In this document: piece by piece, positions 8,831 to 16,301 of the stretch
Layout of the letters: the number at the start of each line of letters is the position of its first letter
Position numbering within the stretch: position 1 is the first letter of the stretch
Assembly (NCBI RefSeq): GCF_016741775.1
Contig: NZ_JAERRK010000018.1
Coordinates: forward strand, 1-64,000
From: Streptomyces actinomycinicus
GTDB taxonomy: Bacteria > Actinomycetota > Actinomycetes > Streptomycetales > Streptomycetaceae
Direction of reading: 5' to 3'
Length of the DNA: 64,000 bases
The notes under the pieces: model-generated
Databases searched by the model: none
Seen by the model: only the letters and a program-made list of their open reading frames with translations
What the model was told of the DNA's origin: nothing
Position numbers and translations under genes: made by a program

Positions 8831-8848
8831 TTGCACAGCACTGTGCAA
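8831..8848. promoter_or_regulatory. TetR operator 2 (perfect 18-bp inverted repeat)
   Basis: TTGCACAGCACTGTGCAA is fully symmetric with 8-bp arms. It lies about 30 bp upstream of the likely TetR start. The pair of sites suggests cooperative control of both divergent promoters. Confidence 0.75.
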
Positions 8849-8878
8849 GTCGGGTCGGGGGGCAGCGGGGAAGGCAGA

Positions 8879-9493
8879 ATGACCGCCATGACCACGGGTA
8901 GCACCAGCCGCGCCGACGCCAACCGCCGCCGCATCCTCGACGTCGCCCTCGCCGAACTGCTGCGCGATCCCGACGCCTCCATGGACCAGATCGCGCGCGC
9001 CGCCGGAGTCGTACGACGGACGGTCTACGGCCACTTCCCCAGCCGCGAGGCGCTGATCAGCACCCTGGTCGACGGGGCCGTGGCGGCGCTGGCGGACGCG
9101 GACGCACGTGCCCGCGCCGGTGTGAGCGACCCGGCGGAGGCACTGGCCCGCTCACTGCTCGCCCTGTGGCCGGTGGCCGACCGATACCGGCTGCTGATCG
9201 CCCTGGCCCAGCGCACGGTCACCGTCCAGGGCATCCGCGAACGCCTCGCCCCCCTGCGCGAGGACAAGATCCGCCTCCTCCAGCGCGGCCTGGACGAGGG
9301 TGTGTTCGTCTCCCCGCTGCCCGCGCCGGCCCTCGCCTACGTGGTGGAGCAGATGCTGTTCGCGGTGACCGAGGCGGTGAACGACGGCCTCCTGGCAGCG
9401 GAAGAGGCGGGCCGCTCGGCCGCGGTCTCCGTCCTGACCGCGGCAGGCGTACCCGCCCCACGCGCCACCGAGCTGGTGACCGGGATGTCGTGA
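8879..9493 (+). CDS. TetR/AcrR-family regulator of the adjacent efflux gene
   Basis: Encodes about 204 residues. The N-terminal helix-turn-helix is visible (MDQIARAAGVVRRTVYGHFPSREALISTL), followed by a helical ligand domain. The frame is open from an ATG at 8780, but that start would place operator 1 inside the gene; ATG 8879 has GGGGAAGG just upstream and is preferred, with ATG 8888 as an alternative. Divergent from the DHA2 exporter and sharing its operators, it is probably the local repressor. Confidence 0.9.
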   Translation: MTAMTTGSTSRADANRRRILDVALAELLRDPDASMDQIARAAGVVRRTVYGHFPSREALISTLVDGAVAALADADARARAGVSDPAEALARSLLALWPVADRYRLLIALAQRTVTVQGIRERLAPLREDKIRLLQRGLDEGVFVSPLPAPALAYVVEQMLFAVTEAVNDGLLAAEEAGRSAAVSVLTAAGVPAPRATELVTGMS

Positions 9494-9521
9494 CGCACCC
9501 TCGTGACGCCGGAAAAGCGGG

Positions 9522-9608
9522 AAGCCGGAAGGCGGGACGCGCGAGCCGGGAGGCGGAAGGCGCGAGGCGGAAGGCGGGAGGCGGAAGGCGGGAGGCGGAA
9601 AAGGGGAA
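9522..9608. repeat. Purine-rich degenerate tandem repeat (GGAGGCGGAAGGCG-like)
   Basis: About 85 bp just after the TetR stop consist of short variants of GGAAGGCGGGAGGC repeated several times, with almost no pyrimidines other than C on the plus strand. No gene is seen. The run is likely to vary in length between strains by slippage. Confidence 0.7.
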
Positions 9609-9648
9609 GCCGGGCGGCCGAGGTACGGGGGATCCTCGGCCGCCCGGC
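9609..9648 (+). terminator. 15-bp hairpin downstream of tetR
   Basis: Perfect 15-bp arms at 9609-9623 and 9634-9648 enclose a 10-nt loop. A second, shorter hairpin (9663-9670 with 979-9686 region) follows. Together they should terminate tetR transcription and possibly that of dctA coming the other way. Confidence 0.65.
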
Positions 9649-9715
9649 GGTGACACCCGGACGCCCGGCCCGGGTTCAGGCCGGGCCGGACGTCCGGAGC
9701 ACGGGGACGGGGCGC

Positions 9716-9782
9716 GTAGCGCCCACGTCCAGGGGCGCGGGGAACTGCGCGATCGGCCACATCGAGGCCGCAGCCGCCCGAC
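9716..9782. repeat. Dispersed Streptomyces intergenic repeat
   Basis: The stretch containing AGGGGCGCGGGGAACTGCGC and ending CGCAGCCGCCCG looks like a short intergenic element found in many copies in Streptomyces genomes. Recognition is from memory; only one copy is seen in this window. It sits in the convergent tetR/dctA gap. Confidence 0.55.
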
Positions 9783-9802
9783 GGGACGAGCCCGGCAGAC
9801 GC

Positions 9803-11182
9803 CTAGGCCTTGACCAACCCTTCCTCCCGCGCCTCGGGAACGTCACCCACCGTCGTCCGGCCTTCGTCCAGCAGCGTCGTCTCGTCGAACGGCAGCTCCC
9901 CGGCCAGCACCCGCCGCACCCGCACCGTGTCGATCTCCTTGGTCCAGGTACCCACGAGCACGGTCGCGACCGCGTTGCCCGCGAAGTTCGTCAGCGCCCG
10001 GGCCTCGCTCATGAACCGGTCGATGCCGACGATCAGACCGACGCCGTCCACCAGCGCGGGCTTGTGCGACTGGAGACCGCCGGCCAAGGTGGCCAGCCCC
10101 GCACCGCTGACCCCGGCCGCGCCCTTGGACGCCAGCAGCAGGAACAGCAGCAGCGGGATCTGCTCCCCGACGGACATCGGCGTACCCAGCGCGTCCGCGA
10201 TGTACAGCGACGCCATGGTCATGTAGATCATCGTGCCGTCGAGGTTGAACGAGTACCCGGTCGGCACGGTGATGCCCACCACCGGCCGGCTGACACCCAG
10301 GTGCTCCATCTTCGCGATGAGCCGCGGCAGCGCGGACTCGGACGAGGAGGTGGACAGGATCAGCAGGAACTCCCGGGCCAGGTACTTGAACAGGGACAAG
10401 ACGTTCAGGCCCGCGACGATCCGGAGCAGCGCGCCGAGCACGATGAAGACGAACAGGAAGCAGGTGACGTAGAAGCCGGCCATCAGCACGGCGAGACTCT
10501 TGAGCGCGTCCAGGCCCGCCGAGCCGACCACGGCCGCGATCGCCCCGAACGCACCGATCGGCGCGGCCCACATCACCATCGACAGGATGCGGAAGACCAG
10601 CCGCTGGATGTGCTCGATGCCGCGCAGCACCGGCCGGCCGGCGGAGCCCATGGCCTGGAGCGCGAATCCGGCGAGCAGGGCGACCAGCAGCGTCTGCAGG
10701 ACCTGGCCCGCGGTGAAGGCGGACACGAACGTGGTCGGGATGATCGACAGCACGAAGTCCACCGGCGGCAGCGCCTCGCTGGACACCTGGGCGTGCCCGG
10801 TCTGCCTGAGGGCATCGGTCAGATGCAGCCCCGCCCCGGGGTGCAGGACGTTGCCGACGACGAGCCCGATGGCCAGCGCGACGAGCGACATCACCAGGAA
10901 GTAGCCGAGGGCGATACCGCCGACGGCCCCCACCTTGGCGGCCTTCCGTACGGACCCGATGCCGAGCACGATCGTGCAGAAGATGATCGGCGAGATCATC
11001 ATCTTGATCAGGTTCACGAATCCGGTGCCCAGCGGCTTCAGCTCCACCGCGGCATCGGGCCAGATGAGACCCACGGCGATACCGAGGGCGACCGCGACGA
11101 TCACGGCGATGTACAGGTAATGGGTCCGGTCCCGCTTCCCACGGGGTGCGGCAGGTGCCGTATCGGGAGTGCTGGCGGCCAC
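9803..11182 (-). CDS. dctA: C4-dicarboxylate:cation symporter (DAACS family)
   Basis: Encodes about 459 residues. Signatures of the dicarboxylate/amino acid:cation symporter family are visible: the serine-rich re-entrant loop STSSSESALPRLIAKMEHLG and GYSFNLDGTMIYMTMASLYIAD with the substrate-binding Asn/Asp. Multiple membrane helices are present throughout. The open frame begins at 11299, but GTG 11182 has AAGGAGG spaced correctly, and the extra N-terminus is not hydrophobic. It should take up succinate, fumarate or malate. The divergent two-component system is CitA/CitB-like, so dicarboxylate-sensed induction is likely. Confidence 0.93.
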   Translation of the reverse strand: MAASTPDTAPAAPRGKRDRTHYLYIAVIVAVALGIAVGLIWPDAAVELKPLGTGFVNLIKMMISPIIFCTIVLGIGSVRKAAKVGAVGGIALGYFLVMSLVALAIGLVVGNVLHPGAGLHLTDALRQTGHAQVSSEALPPVDFVLSIIPTTFVSAFTAGQVLQTLLVALLAGFALQAMGSAGRPVLRGIEHIQRLVFRILSMVMWAAPIGAFGAIAAVVGSAGLDALKSLAVLMAGFYVTCFLFVFIVLGALLRIVAGLNVLSLFKYLAREFLLILSTSSSESALPRLIAKMEHLGVSRPVVGITVPTGYSFNLDGTMIYMTMASLYIADALGTPMSVGEQIPLLLFLLLASKGAAGVSGAGLATLAGGLQSHKPALVDGVGLIVGIDRFMSEARALTNFAGNAVATVLVGTWTKEIDTVRVRRVLAGELPFDETTLLDEGRTTVGDVPEAREEGLVKA

Positions 11183-11335
11183 GACTGCCCTCCTTGACGT
11201 CTTCGTCGGCGAACAACCGGCGTGCGGCTCACGTCCGGGCGTTGTTGGGGATGCCGTGACTATCTCCCGCCCTGTGAGGGCGGTCACCCTTCCGTTCATT
11301 TAGTTCACGCTCGAGCGGAGAGGGACACTGCTGGC

Positions 11336-12964
11336 ATGCGCGTACCCACCCTTCCGCGGCCCCGCAGCCTGGCCGGCCAGCTGTTCGCCATGCAGGCCGT
11401 GCTGATCGCGGTCGTCGTGGCCGGGTACGCGCTGTTCACCTACGTCAGCGACCAGCGCCAGGCCGAGGACGCGGCCGCCCGCCAGGCCACGGCGGTGGCC
11501 CGCTCGATCGCCGACTCCCCCTCGGTCCGCGCGGCGATCCGCACCTCGCACCCCTCGGACCTGCTGGAGCCGTACGCCCTGCAGGTCATGCGGGACGCGA
11601 ACGTCGACTTCGTCACGATCATGAACCCGTCCGGCATCCGCTGGACCCACCCCGACAGGAAGCAGATCGGCAGACGCTTCCTGGGCAACATCGGCCCGGC
11701 CCAGCACGGCCGCACCTTCACCGAGACCTACACCGGCACCCTCGGCGCATCCGTCCGCGCGGTCACCCCCATCACCGACAACGGCCGCATCATCGGCCTG
11801 GTCAGCGCCGGCATCAAGGTGGAGACGATCAGCGCCCGGGTCCAGGACCAGGTCACCGCGCTGCTCGGGGTGGCCGGCGTGGCCCTGCTGCTGGGTGCGG
11901 TCGGCACCCACGTGATCAACGCGCGGCTGCGCCGCCACACCCACGGCATGAACGCCACCGAGCTGAGCCGGATGCACGCCTACCACCAGGCGGCACTGCA
12001 CGCGGTCCGGGAGGGGCTGCTGATGCTGGACGGCCGGTACCGGGTGGCGCTGATCAACGACGGCGGCCGGGAACTGCTGGGCGTGGGCCCGGAGGAGGAG
12101 GTGGTGGGCCGTTCGGTGGCCGACCTGGGCCTGCCCGCCCCGCTGACCGGGGCCCTGCTCTCCGCCGAGCCCCGGGTGGACGAGGTGCATCTGACGGCGT
12201 CCCGGGTGCTGGTGGTGAACACCTCCCCGGTGTCGGGGGGCGAGCAGCGCGGCACGGTCGTCACCCTGCGCGATGTCACCGAACTCCAGTCCCTGATGGG
12301 CGAGCTGGACTCGGAGCGCGGCTTCACCCAGGCCCTGCGTTCCCAGGCGCACGAGGCGGCGAACCGCCTGCACACGGTCGTCTCCCTGATCGAGCTGGAC
12401 CGGGCCGGGGAAGCGGTGGAGTTCGCGACCGCCGAGCTGGAGCTGGCCCAGGCCCTCACCGACCAGGTCGTCGCGGCGGTGAGCGAACCGGTGCTGGCCG
12501 CCCTGCTGCTGGGCAAGACGGCGCAGGCGAACGAGCGGGGCGTGGAACTGGTGGTCTCCCCCGACAGCCGCCTGGACGACGGCCTGCTGCCGCCCGAACT
12601 GCCGGCGCGGGACCTGGTCACGATCCTCGGCAACCTGATCGACAACGCGGTGGACGCGGCGCAGGGGACGGTGGGGGCGCGGGTGACCGTGACGGCGTAC
12701 GCCTCGGACGCCGAACTGGTGCTGCGCGTGTCCGACACCGGCCCGGGGGTCGACCCCGGCCATGCCGACCTGGTATTCCAGCGGGGGTTCTCCACCAAGC
12801 CGGCCGGGCCCGGCGGGCGGGGGCTCGGGCTGGCCCTGGTCCGGCAGGCGGTGACCCGCCACGGGGGCACGTTGACGGTGGCGGAGTCCGACGAGGACGG
12901 CGAGGGCGGAGCGGTGTTCGAGGTGCGGTTGCCGTTGCGCACGGTCACGGGTGGCAGCAGATGA
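11336..12964 (+). CDS. Sensor histidine kinase, CitA/DcuS-like, for dicarboxylates
   Basis: Encodes about 542 residues. An N-terminal membrane helix, a periplasmic-type PAS sensor (FVTIMNPSGIRWTHPDRKQIGRRF), a second helix, a cytoplasmic PAS, then a dimerisation helix with the probable phospho-acceptor His near residue 339 (SQAHEAANRLHTV) and an HATPase with N-box NLIDNAVDA, DTGPGV and GRGLGLALV. The sensor motif is typical of citrate/C4-dicarboxylate kinases. The frame extends upstream to 11222, but ATG 11336 follows GGAGAGGGA and opens directly into the first hydrophobic helix. Stop and next start overlap (ATGA). Confidence 0.92.
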   Translation: MRVPTLPRPRSLAGQLFAMQAVLIAVVVAGYALFTYVSDQRQAEDAAARQATAVARSIADSPSVRAAIRTSHPSDLLEPYALQVMRDANVDFVTIMNPSGIRWTHPDRKQIGRRFLGNIGPAQHGRTFTETYTGTLGASVRAVTPITDNGRIIGLVSAGIKVETISARVQDQVTALLGVAGVALLLGAVGTHVINARLRRHTHGMNATELSRMHAYHQAALHAVREGLLMLDGRYRVALINDGGRELLGVGPEEEVVGRSVADLGLPAPLTGALLSAEPRVDEVHLTASRVLVVNTSPVSGGEQRGTVVTLRDVTELQSLMGELDSERGFTQALRSQAHEAANRLHTVVSLIELDRAGEAVEFATAELELAQALTDQVVAAVSEPVLAALLLGKTAQANERGVELVVSPDSRLDDGLLPPELPARDLVTILGNLIDNAVDAAQGTVGARVTVTAYASDAELVLRVSDTGPGVDPGHADLVFQRGFSTKPAGPGGRGLGLALVRQAVTRHGGTLTVAESDEDGEGGAVFEVRLPLRTVTGGSR

Positions 12965-13656
12965 CGAACGAACAGCAGCCCATCCGCGTCCTCGTCGTCG
13001 AGGACGACCCGGTGGCAGCCGACGCCCATGTGATGTACGTCGGCCGGGTGCCGGGGTTCGTCGCGGTCGGCAAGGCGCACACGGGCGCGGAGGCACGGCG
13101 GATCCTGGACCGTACCCCCGTGGACCTGCTGCTGCTGGACCTCCACCTGCCGGACGGGCACGGGCTGCAGCTGGCCCGCTCGCTGCGGGCGGCCGGGTAC
13201 CACGCGGACGTGATAGCGGTGACGTCGGCACGCGACCTGGCGGTGGTCCGGGAGGGCGTCTCGCTCGGCGTCGTCCAGTACGTCCTGAAGCCGTTCACCT
13301 TCGCGACGCTGCGGGACCGGCTGGCCCGGTACGCCGAGTTCCACGCGGCGGTGGGCGAGGCGAGCGGCCAGGACGAGGTGGACCGGGCCCTGGCGTCCCT
13401 GCGGGCGCCGTCGCCGGCGGCACTGCCGAAGGGGCTGAGCGGGCCGACGCTGGAGCGGGTGACGGCCGCGTTGCGGGAGGCCGCTTCGGAGGGGCTCACG
13501 GCGGCCAGGGTGGCCGAGGCGGTGGGGATCTCGCGGATCACGGCCCGCCGGTACCTGGAACACCTGGTGGAGGCGGGCCGGGCGGGACGGAGTCCGTTGT
13601 ACGGGCAGGTGGGGCGACCGGAGCTGGTGTATCGGTGGGTTCCTCAGGGGCGGTGA
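12961..13656 (+). CDS. Response regulator, CitB/DcuR family
   Basis: Encodes 231 residues. Receiver domain with phospho-acceptor Asp near residue 60 (LLLLDLHLPDGHG), conserved Thr/Ser (AVTSARD) and Lys (YVLKPF). The C-terminal helix-turn-helix (TAARVAEAVGISRITARRYLEHLVEAG) is the CitB-type domain. It is translationally coupled to the kinase and probably activates dctA transcription. Its last 119 bases are covered by the 3' end of the NLR gene on the other strand. Confidence 0.92.
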   Translation: MTNEQQPIRVLVVEDDPVAADAHVMYVGRVPGFVAVGKAHTGAEARRILDRTPVDLLLLDLHLPDGHGLQLARSLRAAGYHADVIAVTSARDLAVVREGVSLGVVQYVLKPFTFATLRDRLARYAEFHAAVGEASGQDEVDRALASLRAPSPAALPKGLSGPTLERVTAALREAASEGLTAARVAEAVGISRITARRYLEHLVEAGRAGRSPLYGQVGRPELVYRWVPQGR

Positions 13657-15721
13657 GGGCGGCTGCGCGTACGCGGGCTTCGGCGGCTTCTCGGGGGGCG
13701 TTGGCACGGGTGTAGGCGCCGGCGGCTCGAAGGTAGTGGGCGCTGGCATCCTCAAAGTGCCCGAGGGAGCCGAGGGCGAGGGCAAGATTGTCGAGACTCT
13801 GGCCCGCCCCGTACCAGTGCTCGAACTCCAAGCAGAACTGCAGATCTTTGCCGTAGGCCTGCAGGGCTTCGTCCACCCGCCCCACCGCTTCCAGAGCGTT
13901 GCCCAAGTTGTTCCACACGGTGGCCTCGATCTGGCGGTCCCCGATGGTCTGAGACAGAGCCAGGGCACGGGTGTAAGCGTTGATCCCGTCCGCCACTCGG
14001 TCCGCTTCCTCCTGCGCGAGACCGAGGTTGTTCCACGCCATGGCCTCGCCCTCACGGTCACCTAGCCTGTGGCACAGATCGCGACTGCGGGTGTGCGCAT
14101 CCACGGCATCGTCGATGTGTCCGAGATCGCGCAGGGCAAGGCCGAGGTTGTTCCACGCCGCTGCCTCACCCTCGCGGTCGCCAAGGCTCCGGCACAGATC
14201 GCGACCACGGAGTGTGGCGTCCACCGACTCCTCGGGCCGGCCCGCAACCACCAAGGCGTTGCCGAGGTTGATCAACGCCATGGCCTCGTTCTTCCGGTCA
14301 CCGGCGTCATGTGCCGCCTCTTGAGCAGCACTGCTGACGGTGATCAGGTCGTCCCAGTGCCGCCGCCACTCGAAGTAGGTGCCCAGACACAAGGCCAGCC
14401 TCACAGCCACACTCGCGTACCGCTCCGACCGCCCCCACTGTGCCGCGGCCACCAGCCCCGCGCGCTCCCTGTCGAACCAGACCAACGCCTCAGCGCGGGT
14501 GGCGAACCGCTCCGGCTCCGGCTTCCCCGGGAGCCACCGTAGTCGGTCATCCGCCGCGTCCGCCCAATGGTAGTAGTGCACAAGAAGCCGATGCCGCGCC
14601 TCGTCCACCGTCTTCACGTCCCCGGTCAGCTCACCCGCTCCGAACTCACGCACGAGGTCGTGCATCCGCCAGCACCCCGCGTCGTTTCCCCGCTCCACCA
14701 GGTGTGCTCGCGCCAGGGCTCGCAGGCCGGCCAGCGGCGGCTCTTTCTCCCCGGCCAGCACAGCGGCCACCTCTTCGCTCACCTCTGGTCCGGGTGCCAG
14801 AGCCAGCAGCCTCAGCAACCGTGCCTCGTCCGCAGGAAGCCGCCGGTACGACAGGTCGAACGCGGCGCGCACACTGCGGTCGCCGTCGTCGAGCGCGGCA
14901 AGCCGGTCGTACGACGCGCCCAGTTCGCCGGCGAGTTCCGCGGCCGACTTGCCGGGATCCTCCGCAAGCAGCGCCACCGCTATCTGCAGGGCTAGCGGCA
15001 GATACCCGCACAGCCCAGCCAGCCGCGCCGCCGCATCCGTCTCCTCCACGACCCGGTTGTCCTCCGGGTCGGCGATACGGAGTGCCCTGTCGAGGAGTTC
15101 GTACGCGGCGCCAGGCGTCAACTGATCCAACGGCACCAGCCGCGCCCCCAGCTGGGCCAGCCGGTCCCGCGAAGTGACCAGCACTCGGTGCCGCACACCC
15201 CCCGGCAGCAACGGCCTCACCTGCTCCGGCGACGACGCGTTGTCGGCGACGATCAGGACCGCCTCCCGCCCGGCCAGCACCGACCGGTACAGCGCCGCCC
15301 GCTCGTCCGCCGTCGCCGGGATGTGCTCCGGCTCCACGCCCAGCGCCCGCAGCAGCGACTGCAACGCCTGGTCCGCCGTCACCGGAACGTCGTCGTACCC
15401 GTGCAAGTCCACGAACAGCACCCCGCCAGGAAACCACCCGGCCTCCCGCGCCGCGTACGCCGCCTGCACCGCCAGCGCCGTCTTCCCGATGCCACCGAGC
15501 CCGGAGACGGCGGTGACGAGGACGGCCTGTTCGGCGTCGGCGGCCGAGGGATCCAGCGCGGCCCTCAGGCGCGCCAACTCCTGGTCCCGGCCGGTGAATC
15601 CGGCGGCGGGCGGCGGCAACGCGTCCAGGGCTGTAGGTGCCGGCGCCTGCTGCTTGTACTCCGCCTTGCCGATGACCGGCCCGGTGAACTTCCCGCCCTG
15701 GAAGTCGACATGATCGCTCAT
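13538..15721 (-). CDS. NLR-like NB-ARC/TPR protein with N-terminal amyloid-type motif
   Basis: Encodes about 727 residues. Order: a short motif DHVDFQGGKFTGPVIGK (residues 3-19), linker, FTGRDQEL, NB-ARC P-loop GLGGIGKT (residues 74-81), Walker-B-like VLIVADNASS, sensor LVTSRDRLAQLG, GLPL-equivalent GYLPLALQI, winged helix with MHDLVREF, then about five TPRs with the WNNLG core. The start at 15721 is chosen because it overlaps the upstream stop (ATGA); longer frames add only GC-rich shadow sequence. Family knowledge: such STAND ATPases act as ligand-sensing oligomerising switches in immunity or regulation; the TPRs are the likely sensor. The N-terminal motif recurs at the C-terminus of the divergent phosphorylase. 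An AfsR-like regulator is less likely because no DNA-binding domain is present. Confidence 0.88.
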   Translation of the reverse strand: MSDHVDFQGGKFTGPVIGKAEYKQQAPAPTALDALPPPAAGFTGRDQELARLRAALDPSAADAEQAVLVTAVSGLGGIGKTALAVQAAYAAREAGWFPGGVLFVDLHGYDDVPVTADQALQSLLRALGVEPEHIPATADERAALYRSVLAGREAVLIVADNASSPEQVRPLLPGGVRHRVLVTSRDRLAQLGARLVPLDQLTPGAAYELLDRALRIADPEDNRVVEETDAAARLAGLCGYLPLALQIAVALLAEDPGKSAAELAGELGASYDRLAALDDGDRSVRAAFDLSYRRLPADEARLLRLLALAPGPEVSEEVAAVLAGEKEPPLAGLRALARAHLVERGNDAGCWRMHDLVREFGAGELTGDVKTVDEARHRLLVHYYHWADAADDRLRWLPGKPEPERFATRAEALVWFDRERAGLVAAAQWGRSERYASVAVRLALCLGTYFEWRRHWDDLITVSSAAQEAAHDAGDRKNEAMALINLGNALVVAGRPEESVDATLRGRDLCRSLGDREGEAAAWNNLGLALRDLGHIDDAVDAHTRSRDLCHRLGDREGEAMAWNNLGLAQEEADRVADGINAYTRALALSQTIGDRQIEATVWNNLGNALEAVGRVDEALQAYGKDLQFCLEFEHWYGAGQSLDNLALALGSLGHFEDASAHYLRAAGAYTRANAPREAAEARVRAAALTAPEEPTDTPAPVAPPARTTDSVPPGPPPPGVPGTGGP
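15665..15715 (-). other. Putative amyloid-signalling motif (NLR N-terminus)
   Basis: Codes DHVDFQGGKFTGPVIGK. Twelve of 17 residues are identical to the C-terminal motif of the phosphorylase gene at 17091-17141, and two more are V/I or D/E changes. Short G-rich beta motifs at NLR N-termini that match an effector C-terminus are the hallmark of bacterial amyloid-signalling sequences. Function is inferred. Confidence 0.6.
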
Positions 15722-16275
15722 CCCGCTGCGCTCCCCGCCCCGAACGGTACGGCGTACTGGACGATGTACGCCCCCAGTCCCGCCACGGCGACGGCCTCCA
15801 GCGCGGACAGGACGACCAGGCCGGCCGAGACGTCGTCCCCCACCCAGTACACGACGAGCCCGCTCAACGGAACGACGCAGAAGGCCAGGAGGTCCACGAC
15901 ACACTGCGCGACCTTCCGTGAGAACCGTCGCGCGTCACCCCGGTGCGCGACCTCCCACCGGAACACCTCGGCGCCCTCCGCCTGCACCAGCTCGGCGAGC
16001 CGCGGCCCCAGTTCCCCCCGGACGTACGCCCCGATCGCCGAGATCTTCTGATCGTTGACGAGGTACGTCCATCCGAGCACCACACACACCGGCGGCAGGG
16101 CCAGCAGCATCGCCGTCTGCCTGGCCTGGGCCGCGGCGGCGATGACGGCCGCGACGACGGTCAGGGTGACGTACAGCAGGTTGTCCCGGAACCCGATCCG
16201 TGTCTTCTGCTCGTCCTTGACGGTCTGGTACTCGGTGAGCAGCAACTGCCCCACGGTGACATCTCGTTCCGCCAC
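15718..16275 (-). CDS. Four-TM membrane protein coupled to the NLR
   Basis: Encodes 185 residues from a GTG with GGGGAAGGGG upstream. Two hydrophobic pairs (roughly residues 33-71 and 125-172) flank a charged cytoplasmic middle (GAYVRGELGPRLAELVQAEGAEVFRWEVAHRGDARRF). The family is not recognised. Its stop overlaps the NLR start, so both are made from one transcript in linked amounts. A membrane effector (pore or lipid-targeting) or anchor for the NLR is a reasonable guess but nothing in the sequence proves it. It lacks the shared 17-residue motif. Confidence 0.75.
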   Translation of the reverse strand: MAERDVTVGQLLLTEYQTVKDEQKTRIGFRDNLLYVTLTVVAAVIAAAAQARQTAMLLALPPVCVVLGWTYLVNDQKISAIGAYVRGELGPRLAELVQAEGAEVFRWEVAHRGDARRFSRKVAQCVVDLLAFCVVPLSGLVVYWVGDDVSAGLVVLSALEAVAVAGLGAYIVQYAVPFGAGSAAG

Positions 16276-16301
16276 CTCTACCCCTTCCCCCGGCGTACCT
16301 T

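Noticed and set aside
13538..15721. AfsR/SARP-type transcription factor
   Set aside because: NB-ARC and TPR parts are present but no winged OmpR-like DNA-binding and BTAD domains; the N-terminus is only the short motif.
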